From an uncultured Cycloclasticus sp. (GTDB lineage Bacteria; Pseudomonadota; Gammaproteobacteria; Methylococcales; Cycloclasticaceae): DNA of 47,622 bases. Every line of letters begins with the position of its first letter. Position 1 is the stretch's first letter. The notes beneath the pieces were generated by a model. It was not told where the DNA came from, made no database searches, and saw nothing but the letters and a program-made list of their open reading frames with translations. A program made the position numbers and the translations under genes. Of the stretch, positions 37,396 to 46,247 are shown piece after piece. The stretch is from assembly GCA_913057515.1 (NCBI GenBank), contig CAJXOJ010000015.1:1-47622 (forward strand), read 5' to 3'.

Positions 37396-38346
37396 ATGTA
37401 TAAATTAATTTTATGTTTAGTTTTATTGGTCAGTAATATCGCTTTTGCTGATACGTCACCACGGTCTGCATTAGAGCTCCCTTTGGCTAAAAAAGCTGTT
37501 TTTTTAGATTTAGTCAGTAATGATCAAAGCGTAATAGCGGTTGGTGAAAGAGGGATAATCCTTAAATCGGATGATAATGGGCTAACTTGGGTACAGGTCA
37601 AGTCGCCAGTTGATGTAACCCTAACAGGTATAACCTTTTCATCTAAAAACAAGGGATGGATAGTGGGCCATGAGTCGACCATTCTAAAAACAACCGATGG
37701 CGGGAATAGTTGGGAAATAAGCCGATATCAGCCAGAAGATGAACGTTTTTATATGTCCGTTAATTTTATGACGGCCGATAGAGGATATGTGCTTGGAACG
37801 GATGGTGAGCTCTGGGTAACAGAGGATGGCGGTAAAAGCTGGGGTTTAACGGTATTATCAGTTGAGGAATGGTATCAAAATCACCTGTTTGCAATAGAGA
37901 AGGTCTCTAATACGTCCTTAGTGGTCGGTGAGCGGGGAGGAATCTTCACAAAAGGCGTTGAACAAAAAGACTGGCTGACCATAAGTTCTCCTTATGAAGG
38001 ATCTTTTTTTGGCGTTAATAAAGTCGGAGAAGATTTTTTAGTGTTTGGCATGAGCGGGAACTTGTATCTGCTCAACTCTCGAACATTGGAGTGGGTAAAA
38101 ATCAACACAAACACGGATCAATTTTTACTTGAGTCAGCTTCCATTGGCGCTAATGGAGGGGCTTTAGTTGTAGGTCGTGGAGGTATTATTTTGGTTGTTA
38201 ATGATAAGGGGAAACTGACTAAAACAGTCCAAAATAAAAGTCGTGCAGATTATACAGCTGTAACGATTAAAGATAAGACGGTTTATTTGTCATCAATGAC
38301 TGGTGGCATTACACAGATGTCACTTAGTGACTTAATTGAGAAGTAA
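37396..38346 (+). CDS. YCF48/BNR-repeat beta-propeller protein (photosystem II assembly factor-like)
   Basis: 316 residues from ATG 37396, beginning with a signal peptide (MYKLILCLVLLVSNIAFA). Repeats of the BNR/YCF48 type follow, such as ILKSDDNGLTWVQV, ILKTTDGGNSWEI and LWVTEDGGKSWGL, forming a propeller in the periplasm. In non-photosynthetic bacteria such genes stand next to MMPL/RND transporters, as here; the next gene starts 10 bp after this stop. It is probably an accessory or scaffold of the transporter. Confidence 0.85.
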   Translation: MYKLILCLVLLVSNIAFADTSPRSALELPLAKKAVFLDLVSNDQSVIAVGERGIILKSDDNGLTWVQVKSPVDVTLTGITFSSKNKGWIVGHESTILKTTDGGNSWEISRYQPEDERFYMSVNFMTADRGYVLGTDGELWVTEDGGKSWGLTVLSVEEWYQNHLFAIEKVSNTSLVVGERGGIFTKGVEQKDWLTISSPYEGSFFGVNKVGEDFLVFGMSGNLYLLNSRTLEWVKINTNTDQFLLESASIGANGGALVVGRGGIILVVNDKGKLTKTVQNKSRADYTAVTIKDKTVYLSSMTGGITQMSLSDLIEK

Positions 38347-38356
38347 GGTAGTAACC

Positions 38357-40717
38357 ATGAAACATGAGTCAAATTTAGTCCATAGAATTTCAGATTTTAT
38401 GGCGGATATATTATTAAAGCATCGTTTATTATTTTTAGTGGTTGGGCTGTTGATCACTGCGGTTCTAAGTTATCAAGGACTTAATCAGCAGCTTTCCCCT
38501 GGGTTTGATAAGGCGATTCCTTTATCCCACCCTTATATGAAAACATTTACCGAATATCGAAATGAGTTTGGTGGAGCTAACCGAGTCACTATTTTTGTTG
38601 AAAATGAAAAGGGTGACATGTTTACCCCTGAGTTTTTTACCACTCTTGAGGAAATTACTTCTGATGTATTGGTCATGGACGGAGTTGATGCAAGAACAGT
38701 AACGTCCTTATTTACGCCAAATGTTAATTATGTGGCAGTCAGTGAGGAGGGTTTTACAGGTTCACGAATAGTGGCGGCAGATTTTATTGCCACACCTGAG
38801 AGAATTGAAGAAGTTAAAAGCAACCTGTTTAAATCGTCAGAAATAGGTAAAACAGTTGCGAAAGACTTATCAGGTGCCCTGATTATTGCAGATTTAGTAG
38901 AAGTAGATGTCGTCACAAATGAAAAAATTGATTATGAAGTATTTGCTGAAAAATTAGAGCAGCTGAGGACAACTTATCAATCTGAAGGGACGGCCATACA
39001 TATTATTGGTTTTGCACCTTTTATTGGCGATGTGATTGAGGGCGCTGAAGGGGTTATTGGCTTTTTTATTATCACCTTAGTGATTACTTTTATTCTTTTA
39101 GTATTTTTTGCTGGTTCAACTAAGCTGGCGCTGGCAGTTATTGCAACGGCGCTAATTTCTGTTAGCTGGCAGTTAGGCCTAGTTAAAATATTGGGTTATG
39201 GTGTCGACCCTATGTCAATTTTGGTGCCCTTTCTAATCTTAGCCATTGGGGTGAGCCACGCAATACAGATGACAAATGTGTGGAGAATTGGGGTTGTTAA
39301 TGGAGATAGCCCTGTTAGTGCTGCACGAAATGCATTTTATAAACTATTTATACCGGGTGCGACCGCGTTGGTATCAGATGCGGTAGGGTTTGGCGTTATT
39401 GTATTAATTGATATTCCGATTATTAGGGAACTGGGAATTATTGCCAGTATCGGTGTAGCAGTGATGTTGTTAACAAACAAGATTATGCTACCTATCCTGT
39501 TGTCATATATTACATTGAATGATAAGGAAATTAAGAGAGCGCAATCTAACATTAAAGGTACAGACCATGCTTTTTGGCAACTTATCTCAAAGTTGACGGA
39601 TAGAAGAATCGCTACGGTTGTATTGCTGCTTGCGGCTGGTTTAGCAGTTTATGCACTATCAGTACAAGATCAATTGATTGTGGGGGATGTTGAGGCAGGC
39701 GCCCCTGAGTTCTGGCCTGATGCTCAATATAACTTGGATGCTGATGCCATACAGTCGAATTTTTCTGTGGGTTTGGATGAGTTGGTGATATTAGCAAAAG
39801 CTGATCAAAAAGGATCGTGTGTCAACTTTAACATCATGCAAACGATTGATGACTTTGTCTGGCAGATTAAAAATGTAGAAGGTGTGCAATCTGTAAAGGC
39901 TCTCTCACAGGTGATTCGTGAGCGTAATATTGGTAACTATGAAGCGAATCCTAAATTTCTAGGCATTCCTCGGAATGAGAAAATGATTTCTGCCAATATC
40001 TATAGGGTGGAAATGTCTCAAGCTCTATTTTCAAATGATTGTACGGTTATGCCAGTGACAATTTACCTAACAGACCATAGAGCTGGAACCTTAGATAGAG
40101 TGATGGCAGCAGTGACAGACTTCAATGAAAATAATACTAATGAGCATGTCAGTTTTGTACCTGCAATGGGGAATGCAGGCATTATGGCGGCGACTAATGA
40201 GATTGTGGCAGAAGCACAGACGAAAATTGAGTTGATCTTGTTTGCTGCGGTCGGCCTCTTCTGTTTTGTAACGTTTATGTCAATTCGAGCCACCATTTGT
40301 ATTGTTGTTCCATTGGCCTTAGTGGCTTATTTGGCTAATGCTGTGATGGTTTATTTAGGCATCGGCCTGAAAGTATCTACCTTGCCTGTATTAGCAATGG
40401 GTGTTGGTGTTGGTGTTGATTATGGTATTTACCTTTTTGCTCGAATGGTGGCACATAATTCAGCTGGTGAGCCATTACAGAAGTCATACTATGAATCGTT
40501 AAAAGAAGTAGGAACAGGAGTTGTTTTTACGTCGGTGACAATGACTATTGGCGTGTTAACTTGGTATTTTTCAGACCTTAAGTTTCAGGCGGATATGGGT
40601 ATCTTGTTGGCATATATGTTCTTTGTGAACATGTTGGGTGCAATTATTTTGATACCTGCATTAGCCAGCTTCCTTTACCCGCATGATGGGAATAAGGAAA
40701 AGGTGAAGCCTGAATGA
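38357..40717 (+). CDS. RND/MMPL-superfamily transporter
   Basis: 786 residues from ATG 38357. The layout is one membrane helix near 23-40, a large periplasmic loop, five helices (roughly 225-390), a seventh helix near 415, a second loop with a cysteine pair, and five final helices with GVGVDYGIYLFARM. This is the duplicated 6+6 plan of MMPL/HpnN-like exporters. Such proteins move lipids or hydrophobic compounds using the proton gradient. It is the last gene of the DUF1302-DUF1329-YCF48 cassette. A decayed relative lies at 43145-43593. Confidence 0.88.
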   Translation: MKHESNLVHRISDFMADILLKHRLLFLVVGLLITAVLSYQGLNQQLSPGFDKAIPLSHPYMKTFTEYRNEFGGANRVTIFVENEKGDMFTPEFFTTLEEITSDVLVMDGVDARTVTSLFTPNVNYVAVSEEGFTGSRIVAADFIATPERIEEVKSNLFKSSEIGKTVAKDLSGALIIADLVEVDVVTNEKIDYEVFAEKLEQLRTTYQSEGTAIHIIGFAPFIGDVIEGAEGVIGFFIITLVITFILLVFFAGSTKLALAVIATALISVSWQLGLVKILGYGVDPMSILVPFLILAIGVSHAIQMTNVWRIGVVNGDSPVSAARNAFYKLFIPGATALVSDAVGFGVIVLIDIPIIRELGIIASIGVAVMLLTNKIMLPILLSYITLNDKEIKRAQSNIKGTDHAFWQLISKLTDRRIATVVLLLAAGLAVYALSVQDQLIVGDVEAGAPEFWPDAQYNLDADAIQSNFSVGLDELVILAKADQKGSCVNFNIMQTIDDFVWQIKNVEGVQSVKALSQVIRERNIGNYEANPKFLGIPRNEKMISANIYRVEMSQALFSNDCTVMPVTIYLTDHRAGTLDRVMAAVTDFNENNTNEHVSFVPAMGNAGIMAATNEIVAEAQTKIELILFAAVGLFCFVTFMSIRATICIVVPLALVAYLANAVMVYLGIGLKVSTLPVLAMGVGVGVDYGIYLFARMVAHNSAGEPLQKSYYESLKEVGTGVVFTSVTMTIGVLTWYFSDLKFQADMGILLAYMFFVNMLGAIILIPALASFLYPHDGNKEKVKPE

Positions 40718-40781
40718 TAACTCGGTGTGGATAAGGCCTCTCAAGGCTACTTTTTTTGATAATTAATAATGGAGCTCTCTT

Positions 40782-42032
40782 ATGGCTAATACACCTGAGC
40801 ATTTAAAGTGGCCTGCAGATGCAAATTGTACAGCCGTCCCTTATTCGGTTTTTAATAGCCAAGAAGTTTATGATCTTGAGCAGGAGAAAATTTACAATGG
40901 CAAAACATGGTGTTTTTTAGCGGCTGAAGAAGAATTGCCTGAGAAAGGAAGTTTTAAATCAACGTATATAGGGGATACACCGGTAGTTGTCACACGAGGG
41001 CAGGATAACGAAATATATGCATGGGTAAACCGCTGTGCGCATAGAGGTGCTGAAATTTGTCGTGAACGGCACGGGCGGGTGGAAGACGGAGCCTACACCT
41101 GCGTTTATCATCAATGGGCGTTTGATGCGAAAGGTGATTTAAGGGGGGTCCCCTTTCAACGAGGGCTTGCCGGCAAAGGGGGTATGCCTAAAGACTTTGA
41201 TAAAACCAAGCATAGCCTAAGGAAGGTACGCACCGTGAATTATCACGGTGCAGTTTTTGGAACGTTTAGCGAAGACACGCCCGATATTGAAACCTATATG
41301 GGTGATGATGTGAGTTATCATATGCGCCGTATTTTGAATAGACCCATTGAAATACTTGGCACGACCCGGCAGCACATCAAAGGGAACTGGAAATTCTACG
41401 CTGAAAATACTAAAGATCCCTATCATGCAAGCCTGCTGCACCTCTTTCATGCCACCTTTGGGCTGTATCGCTCGTCGCAGGAAGGGGCCTCTATTGTTAA
41501 CAATAAAGTGCATTGTTTAATTTGGGTAAAAAGCTCTAAAGAAGAAAAAAGTGCACTAGATGATGTAAAAAAAGAAAACCTAAGAACGATGCAGCAAGGA
41601 AGTTATGCGTTAGCAGATGAATCGTTATTAGCCGGTCAGCAAGAGTTTGAAGATGGGCATAGCTTGGATATATTGTCTATGTTTCCATCATTAGTGTTAC
41701 AGCAAATTCAAAACACACTGGCTTTTCGGCAAATTTTACCGAAAGGCAAAGATGAGTTTGAATTGGTTTGGACATACTTTGGTTATAAAGACGATACTGA
41801 AGAGCTTCGAAATATTCGTTTAAAGCAATTCAACCTCATTGGCCCCGCTGGTTTGATTTCTATGGAAGATGGAGAGTCAACAGAGTTATGTCAAAAAGCG
41901 GTGGTTAGAGATGGCAAGTATACCAACGTTATCGAAATGGCTGGTAAAGAACCGGAGGGCGCTGACCATTTAGTCACAGAAGGAATGATCCGCTCGATGT
42001 GGCAAGGGTATCGGGAAATAATGGGTTTTTAA
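40782..42032 (+). CDS. Rieske oxygenase alpha subunit without adjacent beta (NagG-like, second copy)
   Basis: 416 residues with Rieske ligands Cys85, His87, Cys107 and His110 and iron site Asp212-x2-His215-x4-His220 (DPYHASLLH). It is a close paralogue of the gene at 5417-6670 along its whole length. The DNA differs at many third codon positions, so the copies are not recent but both are kept under selection for protein sequence. There is no beta subunit beside it. It follows the RND gene by 64 bp and is closed by a terminator hairpin. Confidence 0.9.
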   Translation: MANTPEHLKWPADANCTAVPYSVFNSQEVYDLEQEKIYNGKTWCFLAAEEELPEKGSFKSTYIGDTPVVVTRGQDNEIYAWVNRCAHRGAEICRERHGRVEDGAYTCVYHQWAFDAKGDLRGVPFQRGLAGKGGMPKDFDKTKHSLRKVRTVNYHGAVFGTFSEDTPDIETYMGDDVSYHMRRILNRPIEILGTTRQHIKGNWKFYAENTKDPYHASLLHLFHATFGLYRSSQEGASIVNNKVHCLIWVKSSKEEKSALDDVKKENLRTMQQGSYALADESLLAGQQEFEDGHSLDILSMFPSLVLQQIQNTLAFRQILPKGKDEFELVWTYFGYKDDTEELRNIRLKQFNLIGPAGLISMEDGESTELCQKAVVRDGKYTNVIEMAGKEPEGADHLVTEGMIRSMWQGYREIMGF

Positions 42033-42148
42033 GAACGCTACCAGTTTTACAAAATATAAAAATAGCCCTTATTGGTTATAGAGTGCGAAAGACGTTAGCT
42101 GCGTGAAGAAACTCTTATTACGACGACAAGGTATGCTGAATAAGTAAG

Positions 42149-42181
42149 CAACAAAGCCCATAGGTAACATGGGCTTTGTTG
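42149..42181. terminator. Bidirectional terminator hairpin
   Basis: 13-bp perfect arms CAACAAAGCCCAT and ATGGGCTTTGTTG with a 7-nt loop between convergent genes. The T run is poor, but stem and position support the call. Confidence 0.75.
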
Positions 42182-42222
42182 TTAAAACAAGATGCTTTTA
42201 AAGCGCTCTTTGCAAGCTAAGG

Positions 42223-43071
42223 CTAGTCATCAAAAGCACCATCAAAGAATAATTTGGTTAAATTATTAAATGCTTTTTTCTTTTCAATTTGAATCCAGTG
42301 TCCGCAATGATCAAATACATGTAACTGTGCATTTGGAATTCTTTCAATCAAATGATAGGCATTATTCAGCGGAATAAAAAAGTCTTCTCGAGCATGCGTA
42401 ACGAGCATTGGGTGCGAGATATTGTTTAATTCACTATCGGATAAAACAAAGGCATCAATACCCTTCTTCGTGCCGCCGCTAAACATCGCTTCAAACTGAA
42501 CACGGACTTCATCCTTCATAACATTATCAAAACGTTGTGCAGCAATATTGGCAATATCATCGCCCAGTAAACTCGGGTCAAAAAGGAATTTAGTTATTAA
42601 GTACTCTAGTGCTTCTTTGGATGGATCTTTATAAAATTGCCATCCCTTGTTGAGGCCCTCAGTGGGTTCAAATGGAGCACCTACCGGGCCCATAAGAACA
42701 GCTTTTTTAAAACGTTCGGGGTGCCTGTTTAGCAGGTGTAAGGTGACACCACCACCCATGGAATTACCAACAATATGTGCTTGCTCAATACCTTTGGCAT
42801 CTAGTAGATCAATTTGTTGCTGCACCCATGTGTCAATCCATTGACTGGTTCCATTAGGTGGAGAGTCGTGTTGGCTTTGACCAAAACCAGCAATGTCTGG
42901 GGCAAGGCAATGGTAGTTCTCAGCTAAAAAAGGCAGAGCATGTTGCCAGTTTGACATGGCGTTAGCACCTGGACCAGAACCATGCAGCAATAAAATGCTG
43001 GTGTCATTATTAACCCCATCTTCATTAAGGAAGGTGGTGAATGTTCCTGTTTGTACGGCTGACGTGTGCAT
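42223..43071 (-). CDS. Meta-cleavage-product hydrolase (BphD-like alpha/beta hydrolase)
   Basis: 282 residues from ATG 43071, chosen for GAGGT 8 bp upstream. Oxyanion motif HGSGPGANAMSNW, nucleophile Ser104 in GNSMGGG, acid residue in HAREDFFIPL and the base in CGHWIQIEK match the BphD/HsaD group, which hydrolyse the C-C bond of vinylogous 1,5-diketones made by extradiol dioxygenases such as PhnC. It stands alone on the minus strand. Activity toward biphenyl- or monoaromatic-derived products is likely; the exact one is unknown. Confidence 0.88.
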   Translation of the reverse strand: MHTSAVQTGTFTTFLNEDGVNNDTSILLLHGSGPGANAMSNWQHALPFLAENYHCLAPDIAGFGQSQHDSPPNGTSQWIDTWVQQQIDLLDAKGIEQAHIVGNSMGGGVTLHLLNRHPERFKKAVLMGPVGAPFEPTEGLNKGWQFYKDPSKEALEYLITKFLFDPSLLGDDIANIAAQRFDNVMKDEVRVQFEAMFSGGTKKGIDAFVLSDSELNNISHPMLVTHAREDFFIPLNNAYHLIERIPNAQLHVFDHCGHWIQIEKKKAFNNLTKLFFDGAFDD

Positions 43072-43144
43072 TAGTAACCTCAATTATTTGAAAAATAAAG
43101 AGTATCGCTAAGTACTTGAAAAGTCTAGCTGGAGATGCTTCTCA

Positions 43145-43593
43145 ATGCTATATTGTTGCGGATTTATTCCAAATTTTATAGCATTAACGATTTTACCTAT
43201 TACTAATACAGCAGTGGGCGTTATATGGCAGTTAGGTTTGCTGTCAATGCTAGGGTTTGGATTAGACCCTATGAGTATAATAGGTACCACTTTTAGTTTT
43301 TCCTATTGGTGTGAGTCATGGTGTGCAAATTATTAGTGGCTGGATGAGGGGTTATGTGGTGGTGATGAAGATAGTTTGGGGAGGCTTGCCGTACCTACAG
43401 GGCATCATTACGAATGGGGCCTCAGGGCTTGAGGCGTCAAAAACCTTTAGATGTTAATTGATGCCTGGAAGCGTTGCCTTGGCTATTGATGTGGTGGGTT
43501 TTAACAATTCTAAGGGCCTCTTTTGGGGTTATCTATGAAATGGCCATCGTGGCGAGTTTATGGGGGGTAGTCATTATTGTTACCGGCTTTTAA
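43145..43593 (+). pseudogene. Decayed fragment of an RND/MMPL transporter
   Basis: Translation gives VGVIWQLGLLSMLGFGLDPMSI, then after a frameshift IGVSHGVQIISGW, then PGSVALAIDVVGF and VIYEMAIVASLWGVV in further frames. These line up in order with WQLGLVKILGYGVDPMSI, IGVSHAIQMTNVW, PGATALVSDAVGF and IIRELGIIASIGVAV of the intact transporter at 38357-40717. Only the part around the first membrane-helix bundle survives; both ends are missing and stop codons interrupt it. It is a relic of a second transporter of this kind. It fills most of the 653-bp gap between two genes. Confidence 0.8.
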
Positions 43594-43622
43594 AACTGTG
43601 TCATACCGTAATATGAGGGTGT

Positions 43623-43636
43623 CTGATTTGAATCAA
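43623..43636 (+). promoter_or_regulatory. FNR-type box upstream of the AlkB-like gene
   Basis: CTGAT-TTGA-ATCAA matches the FNR consensus at 9 of 10 positions, the best in the window. With a -10 TATAGT at 43699-43704 the box centre would be near -81, one of the allowed class I positions. Confidence 0.5.
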
Positions 43637-43660
43637 AAAAATTCCCAAATTTAAAAAAAA

Positions 43661-43678
43661 CTAACAATCATTTGTTAG
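43661..43678 (+). promoter_or_regulatory. Inverted repeat, possible operator
   Basis: CTAACAA-TCAT-TTGTTAG has perfect 7-bp arms. It lies between the FNR-type box and the presumed -10 of the AlkB-like gene, where a repressor or second activator could bind. Confidence 0.4.
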
Positions 43679-43736
43679 CATTTGAGTTTAAATAAAAGTA
43701 TAGTAAACAGATAAATTAGGAGTCAGAGGATTAAGA

Positions 43737-44939
43737 ATGTTACACAGAGCGAATTTACCGCAGAACATTAAGCGGAAAGTCAGTATTGTTACCCAGTTTA
43801 CAACTATCCCAATTTTACTGTTTGGGTTAACACCATTTATGGCCTACTTTCTTGGTGGTAACCATTGGTATTGGCTAACACCTGGGATTTTTGTCTTTTG
43901 TATGATTCTTGATCCTATTGTTGGTGATGACCCAATTAATGCACCTGAGGAGATGGAAAAAGAGCTCGAAAATAGTTTGTTTTATAGGTTTATGCTATGG
44001 ATTTTTGTTCCCATGCAGTACATAACCATTCTTTTTTGTTTGGCGTTAATAACGTCCACTTCGGTCGGAGCATTCACATATTTTGGAATAACTTTCGACC
44101 AGTTAAGTACCTCCAATATAGTAGCGCTATTGCTAACAGCGGGGCTATTAGCCGGAACAGGTGCAACACCAGCCCATGAGTTATGCCACCACGGAAATCA
44201 ATTCGATCGTTTCATGGGGCAAGCACTTATGACACCTATTAGTATGGCAGATTTTTATGTTTATCATAATTTTCACCATCATATTCATGTGGCAACACCT
44301 TTGGATCCAGCTACCTCGGCATATGGTGAGAATTTTTGGAAATTTGCTCTTGTTAGTACCATCAAGAAATCTGGGCTGGCGTGGAAGGTAGAAGCTGAAC
44401 GCTTAGGGCGTAAAGGGTCAAGTTGGTTTAATCTTGATAATAAAATGATCAAAATTACTATTGCGCAATTCGCTTGGTATGGTCTATTGGTTTATCTGTT
44501 TGGTTGGATTGCAGTGCCTTTAGCATTCTTGCTGTATTTCTTTCCGCGCTTATTGCTGGCGTCTGCAGATTTTGCTGAGCATTACGGTTTAATGCGTAAG
44601 AAATTAGAAGATGGTAGTTATGAGAAGATTCGCCCGGAGCATGCTTGGGATGACAGTATGATTATCAGCAGCTTTTTCATGTGTCAAATTGATAGGCACT
44701 CAGACCACCATGCCAATGTTGGAAGGCCATATCAAATTTTACGAGTAATGGATAAAGCACCTCGTCTACCATTAGGTTATCTCAATATTTTATTTATTGC
44801 GATGATTCCAGCTTTGTGGAGAAAACTGATGCACCCCATCATTGAGAAGTTTTATGACACGGCAGATATTATTCCTTATGCGATGCCAAATACATTGCCA
44901 GAAAGGTTTTTAGACAGAGCTGTTATCGCACAGAAGTAA
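43737..44939 (+). CDS. AlkB-like integral-membrane di-iron monooxygenase
   Basis: 400 residues with several membrane helices and the histidine clusters of the alkane hydroxylase/XylM family: HELCHH at 147-152, HNFHHHIHVATPLDPA from 177, EHYG at 281-284 and RHSDHHANVGRPYQ from 320. The spacing fits the family, but the first two boxes differ from the usual HELGHK and IEH-x2-GHH, so it is a divergent member. It would insert one O atom into an alkyl chain or methyl side group, using rubredoxin or ferredoxin electrons; no rubredoxin gene is nearby. The next gene, an oxygenase alpha subunit, is 65 bp on. Confidence 0.88.
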   Translation: MLHRANLPQNIKRKVSIVTQFTTIPILLFGLTPFMAYFLGGNHWYWLTPGIFVFCMILDPIVGDDPINAPEEMEKELENSLFYRFMLWIFVPMQYITILFCLALITSTSVGAFTYFGITFDQLSTSNIVALLLTAGLLAGTGATPAHELCHHGNQFDRFMGQALMTPISMADFYVYHNFHHHIHVATPLDPATSAYGENFWKFALVSTIKKSGLAWKVEAERLGRKGSSWFNLDNKMIKITIAQFAWYGLLVYLFGWIAVPLAFLLYFFPRLLLASADFAEHYGLMRKKLEDGSYEKIRPEHAWDDSMIISSFFMCQIDRHSDHHANVGRPYQILRVMDKAPRLPLGYLNILFIAMIPALWRKLMHPIIEKFYDTADIIPYAMPNTLPERFLDRAVIAQK

Positions 44940-45004
44940 TTTTTTTATACAAAAGGGTTGTCTGTAGGTAAACAAGCTAAGCCGGCTAATAAAAGGAGAA
45001 GAAT

Positions 45005-46246
45005 ATGACGAAAAGTATTGATTACAACCACCTAATACAAGCTGATAAAGTACATGGATCGGTATATACGGAAGATGCTATTTTCGAAGAAGAAATGGAA
45101 AAGATTTTCCAAAATAGCTGGTTTTATGTCGGACACGAAAGTGAAGTAAAGGAAGCTGGAGATTTTGTTGCAAGAGATGTCGGTCGATCAGCCTTGATTA
45201 TGGTTCGTGACAAGGACGCTACCGTGAATGTAATGGTAAACCGCTGTAGTCATCGTGGTAATAACCTGTGTAATGAGATGAGTGGTAATAAACGCAATTT
45301 TTCGTGTTTATATCATGGTTGGGTGTTTGGCTTAAATGGTGAATTATTGGATGTTCCTTACCCTGATGGTTTTACTAAGGATAAAAAAGACCATGGTTTG
45401 CAGAAGCTAGTCACAGATAGTTATCGCGGTTTTGTTTTTGCTCATTTTGATGAACCAAAGGTTAGCTTTGATGATTATTTAGGCAATGCCAAAAAATTGA
45501 TCGACCGAGCATGCAATCTTTCTCCAGAGGGCGAAATTGATTTAACGGGTGGTTGGGTCCGTCAAAAATTTGATGCTAATTGGAAAATGTTGCCGGAGAA
45601 TGATACAGATGGTTACCACGTAAATTACGTTCATCAGTCATTTGTGCAAGTTATACCTTCTCAATATAACGAGTTTGTCGGTGGAGAAGATACCAATAAA
45701 GGCGTAATAAGGGATTGGGGCAATGGCCACACAGAAATTGACTTTGCAGCAGGCTATGTGAGTACCTTGGATTGGTTAGGCTCAACGGTTGAAAAGTCAA
45801 AATCGTATGTTGAAAAAATGCATGCAGCCTATGGTGAAGAAGAAGGAGATAAAAGGTTATTTGATGGGCCTCCACACTCATGTATCTTTCCAAACTTATT
45901 TTTAGCAGAAATGAATATCGTCATATTCCAGCCAATAAGCACCAATACATGCGTGCAATGGAGCACACCCATGTTTTTAAAAGGTGTGCCAGAGTTGAAC
46001 TTTAAGTTATTAAGGCAAAGTGAGGGAGCGTTAGGCCCAGCAGCTTTTCTATTGGCAGATGATGCAACGATTGCAGAAAGAGCTCAAAAGGCGCTTAAAG
46101 CAGGCACTCCTTGGTGTGACTTAAGTAGAGGGGTGGATCGAGAGATCGTTAGAGAAGATGGAGTTAGGGAATCCCGTATGAGCGATGAGACCTCAAATAG
46201 AGGCTTTTGGCACCATTACCGTTCAGTCATGTTGGGAGAAAATTAG
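45005..46246 (+). CDS. Aromatic-ring-hydroxylating oxygenase, alpha subunit
   Basis: 413 residues with Rieske ligands Cys81, His83, Cys101 and His104 (CSHRGN ... CLYHGW) and iron site Asp202-x2-His205-x4-His210 (DGYHVNYVH). Its CLYHGWVFGLNGELLDVP region is nearer to the benzoate/biphenyl side than to the salicylate type subunits elsewhere in the window, and it ends SNRGFWHHYRSVM. The ribosome site AAAGGAGAAG is strong. It is followed directly by its beta subunit. The substrate is unknown. Confidence 0.9.
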   Translation: MTKSIDYNHLIQADKVHGSVYTEDAIFEEEMEKIFQNSWFYVGHESEVKEAGDFVARDVGRSALIMVRDKDATVNVMVNRCSHRGNNLCNEMSGNKRNFSCLYHGWVFGLNGELLDVPYPDGFTKDKKDHGLQKLVTDSYRGFVFAHFDEPKVSFDDYLGNAKKLIDRACNLSPEGEIDLTGGWVRQKFDANWKMLPENDTDGYHVNYVHQSFVQVIPSQYNEFVGGEDTNKGVIRDWGNGHTEIDFAAGYVSTLDWLGSTVEKSKSYVEKMHAAYGEEEGDKRLFDGPPHSCIFPNLFLAEMNIVIFQPISTNTCVQWSTPMFLKGVPELNFKLLRQSEGALGPAAFLLADDATIAERAQKALKAGTPWCDLSRGVDREIVREDGVRESRMSDETSNRGFWHHYRSVMLGEN

Positions 46247-46247
46247 A

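Noticed and set aside
40726-40734. Perfect DnaA box TGTGGATAA before the orphan oxygenase alpha
   Set aside because: A single 9-mer is expected about once per few windows of this size; there is no cluster of boxes, AT-rich unwinding region or dnaA gene.
40756-40769. TTGAT-AATT-AATAA as another FNR box
   Set aside because: It lacks the TCA half-site core and lies only 12 bp before the start codon, too close for an activator site.
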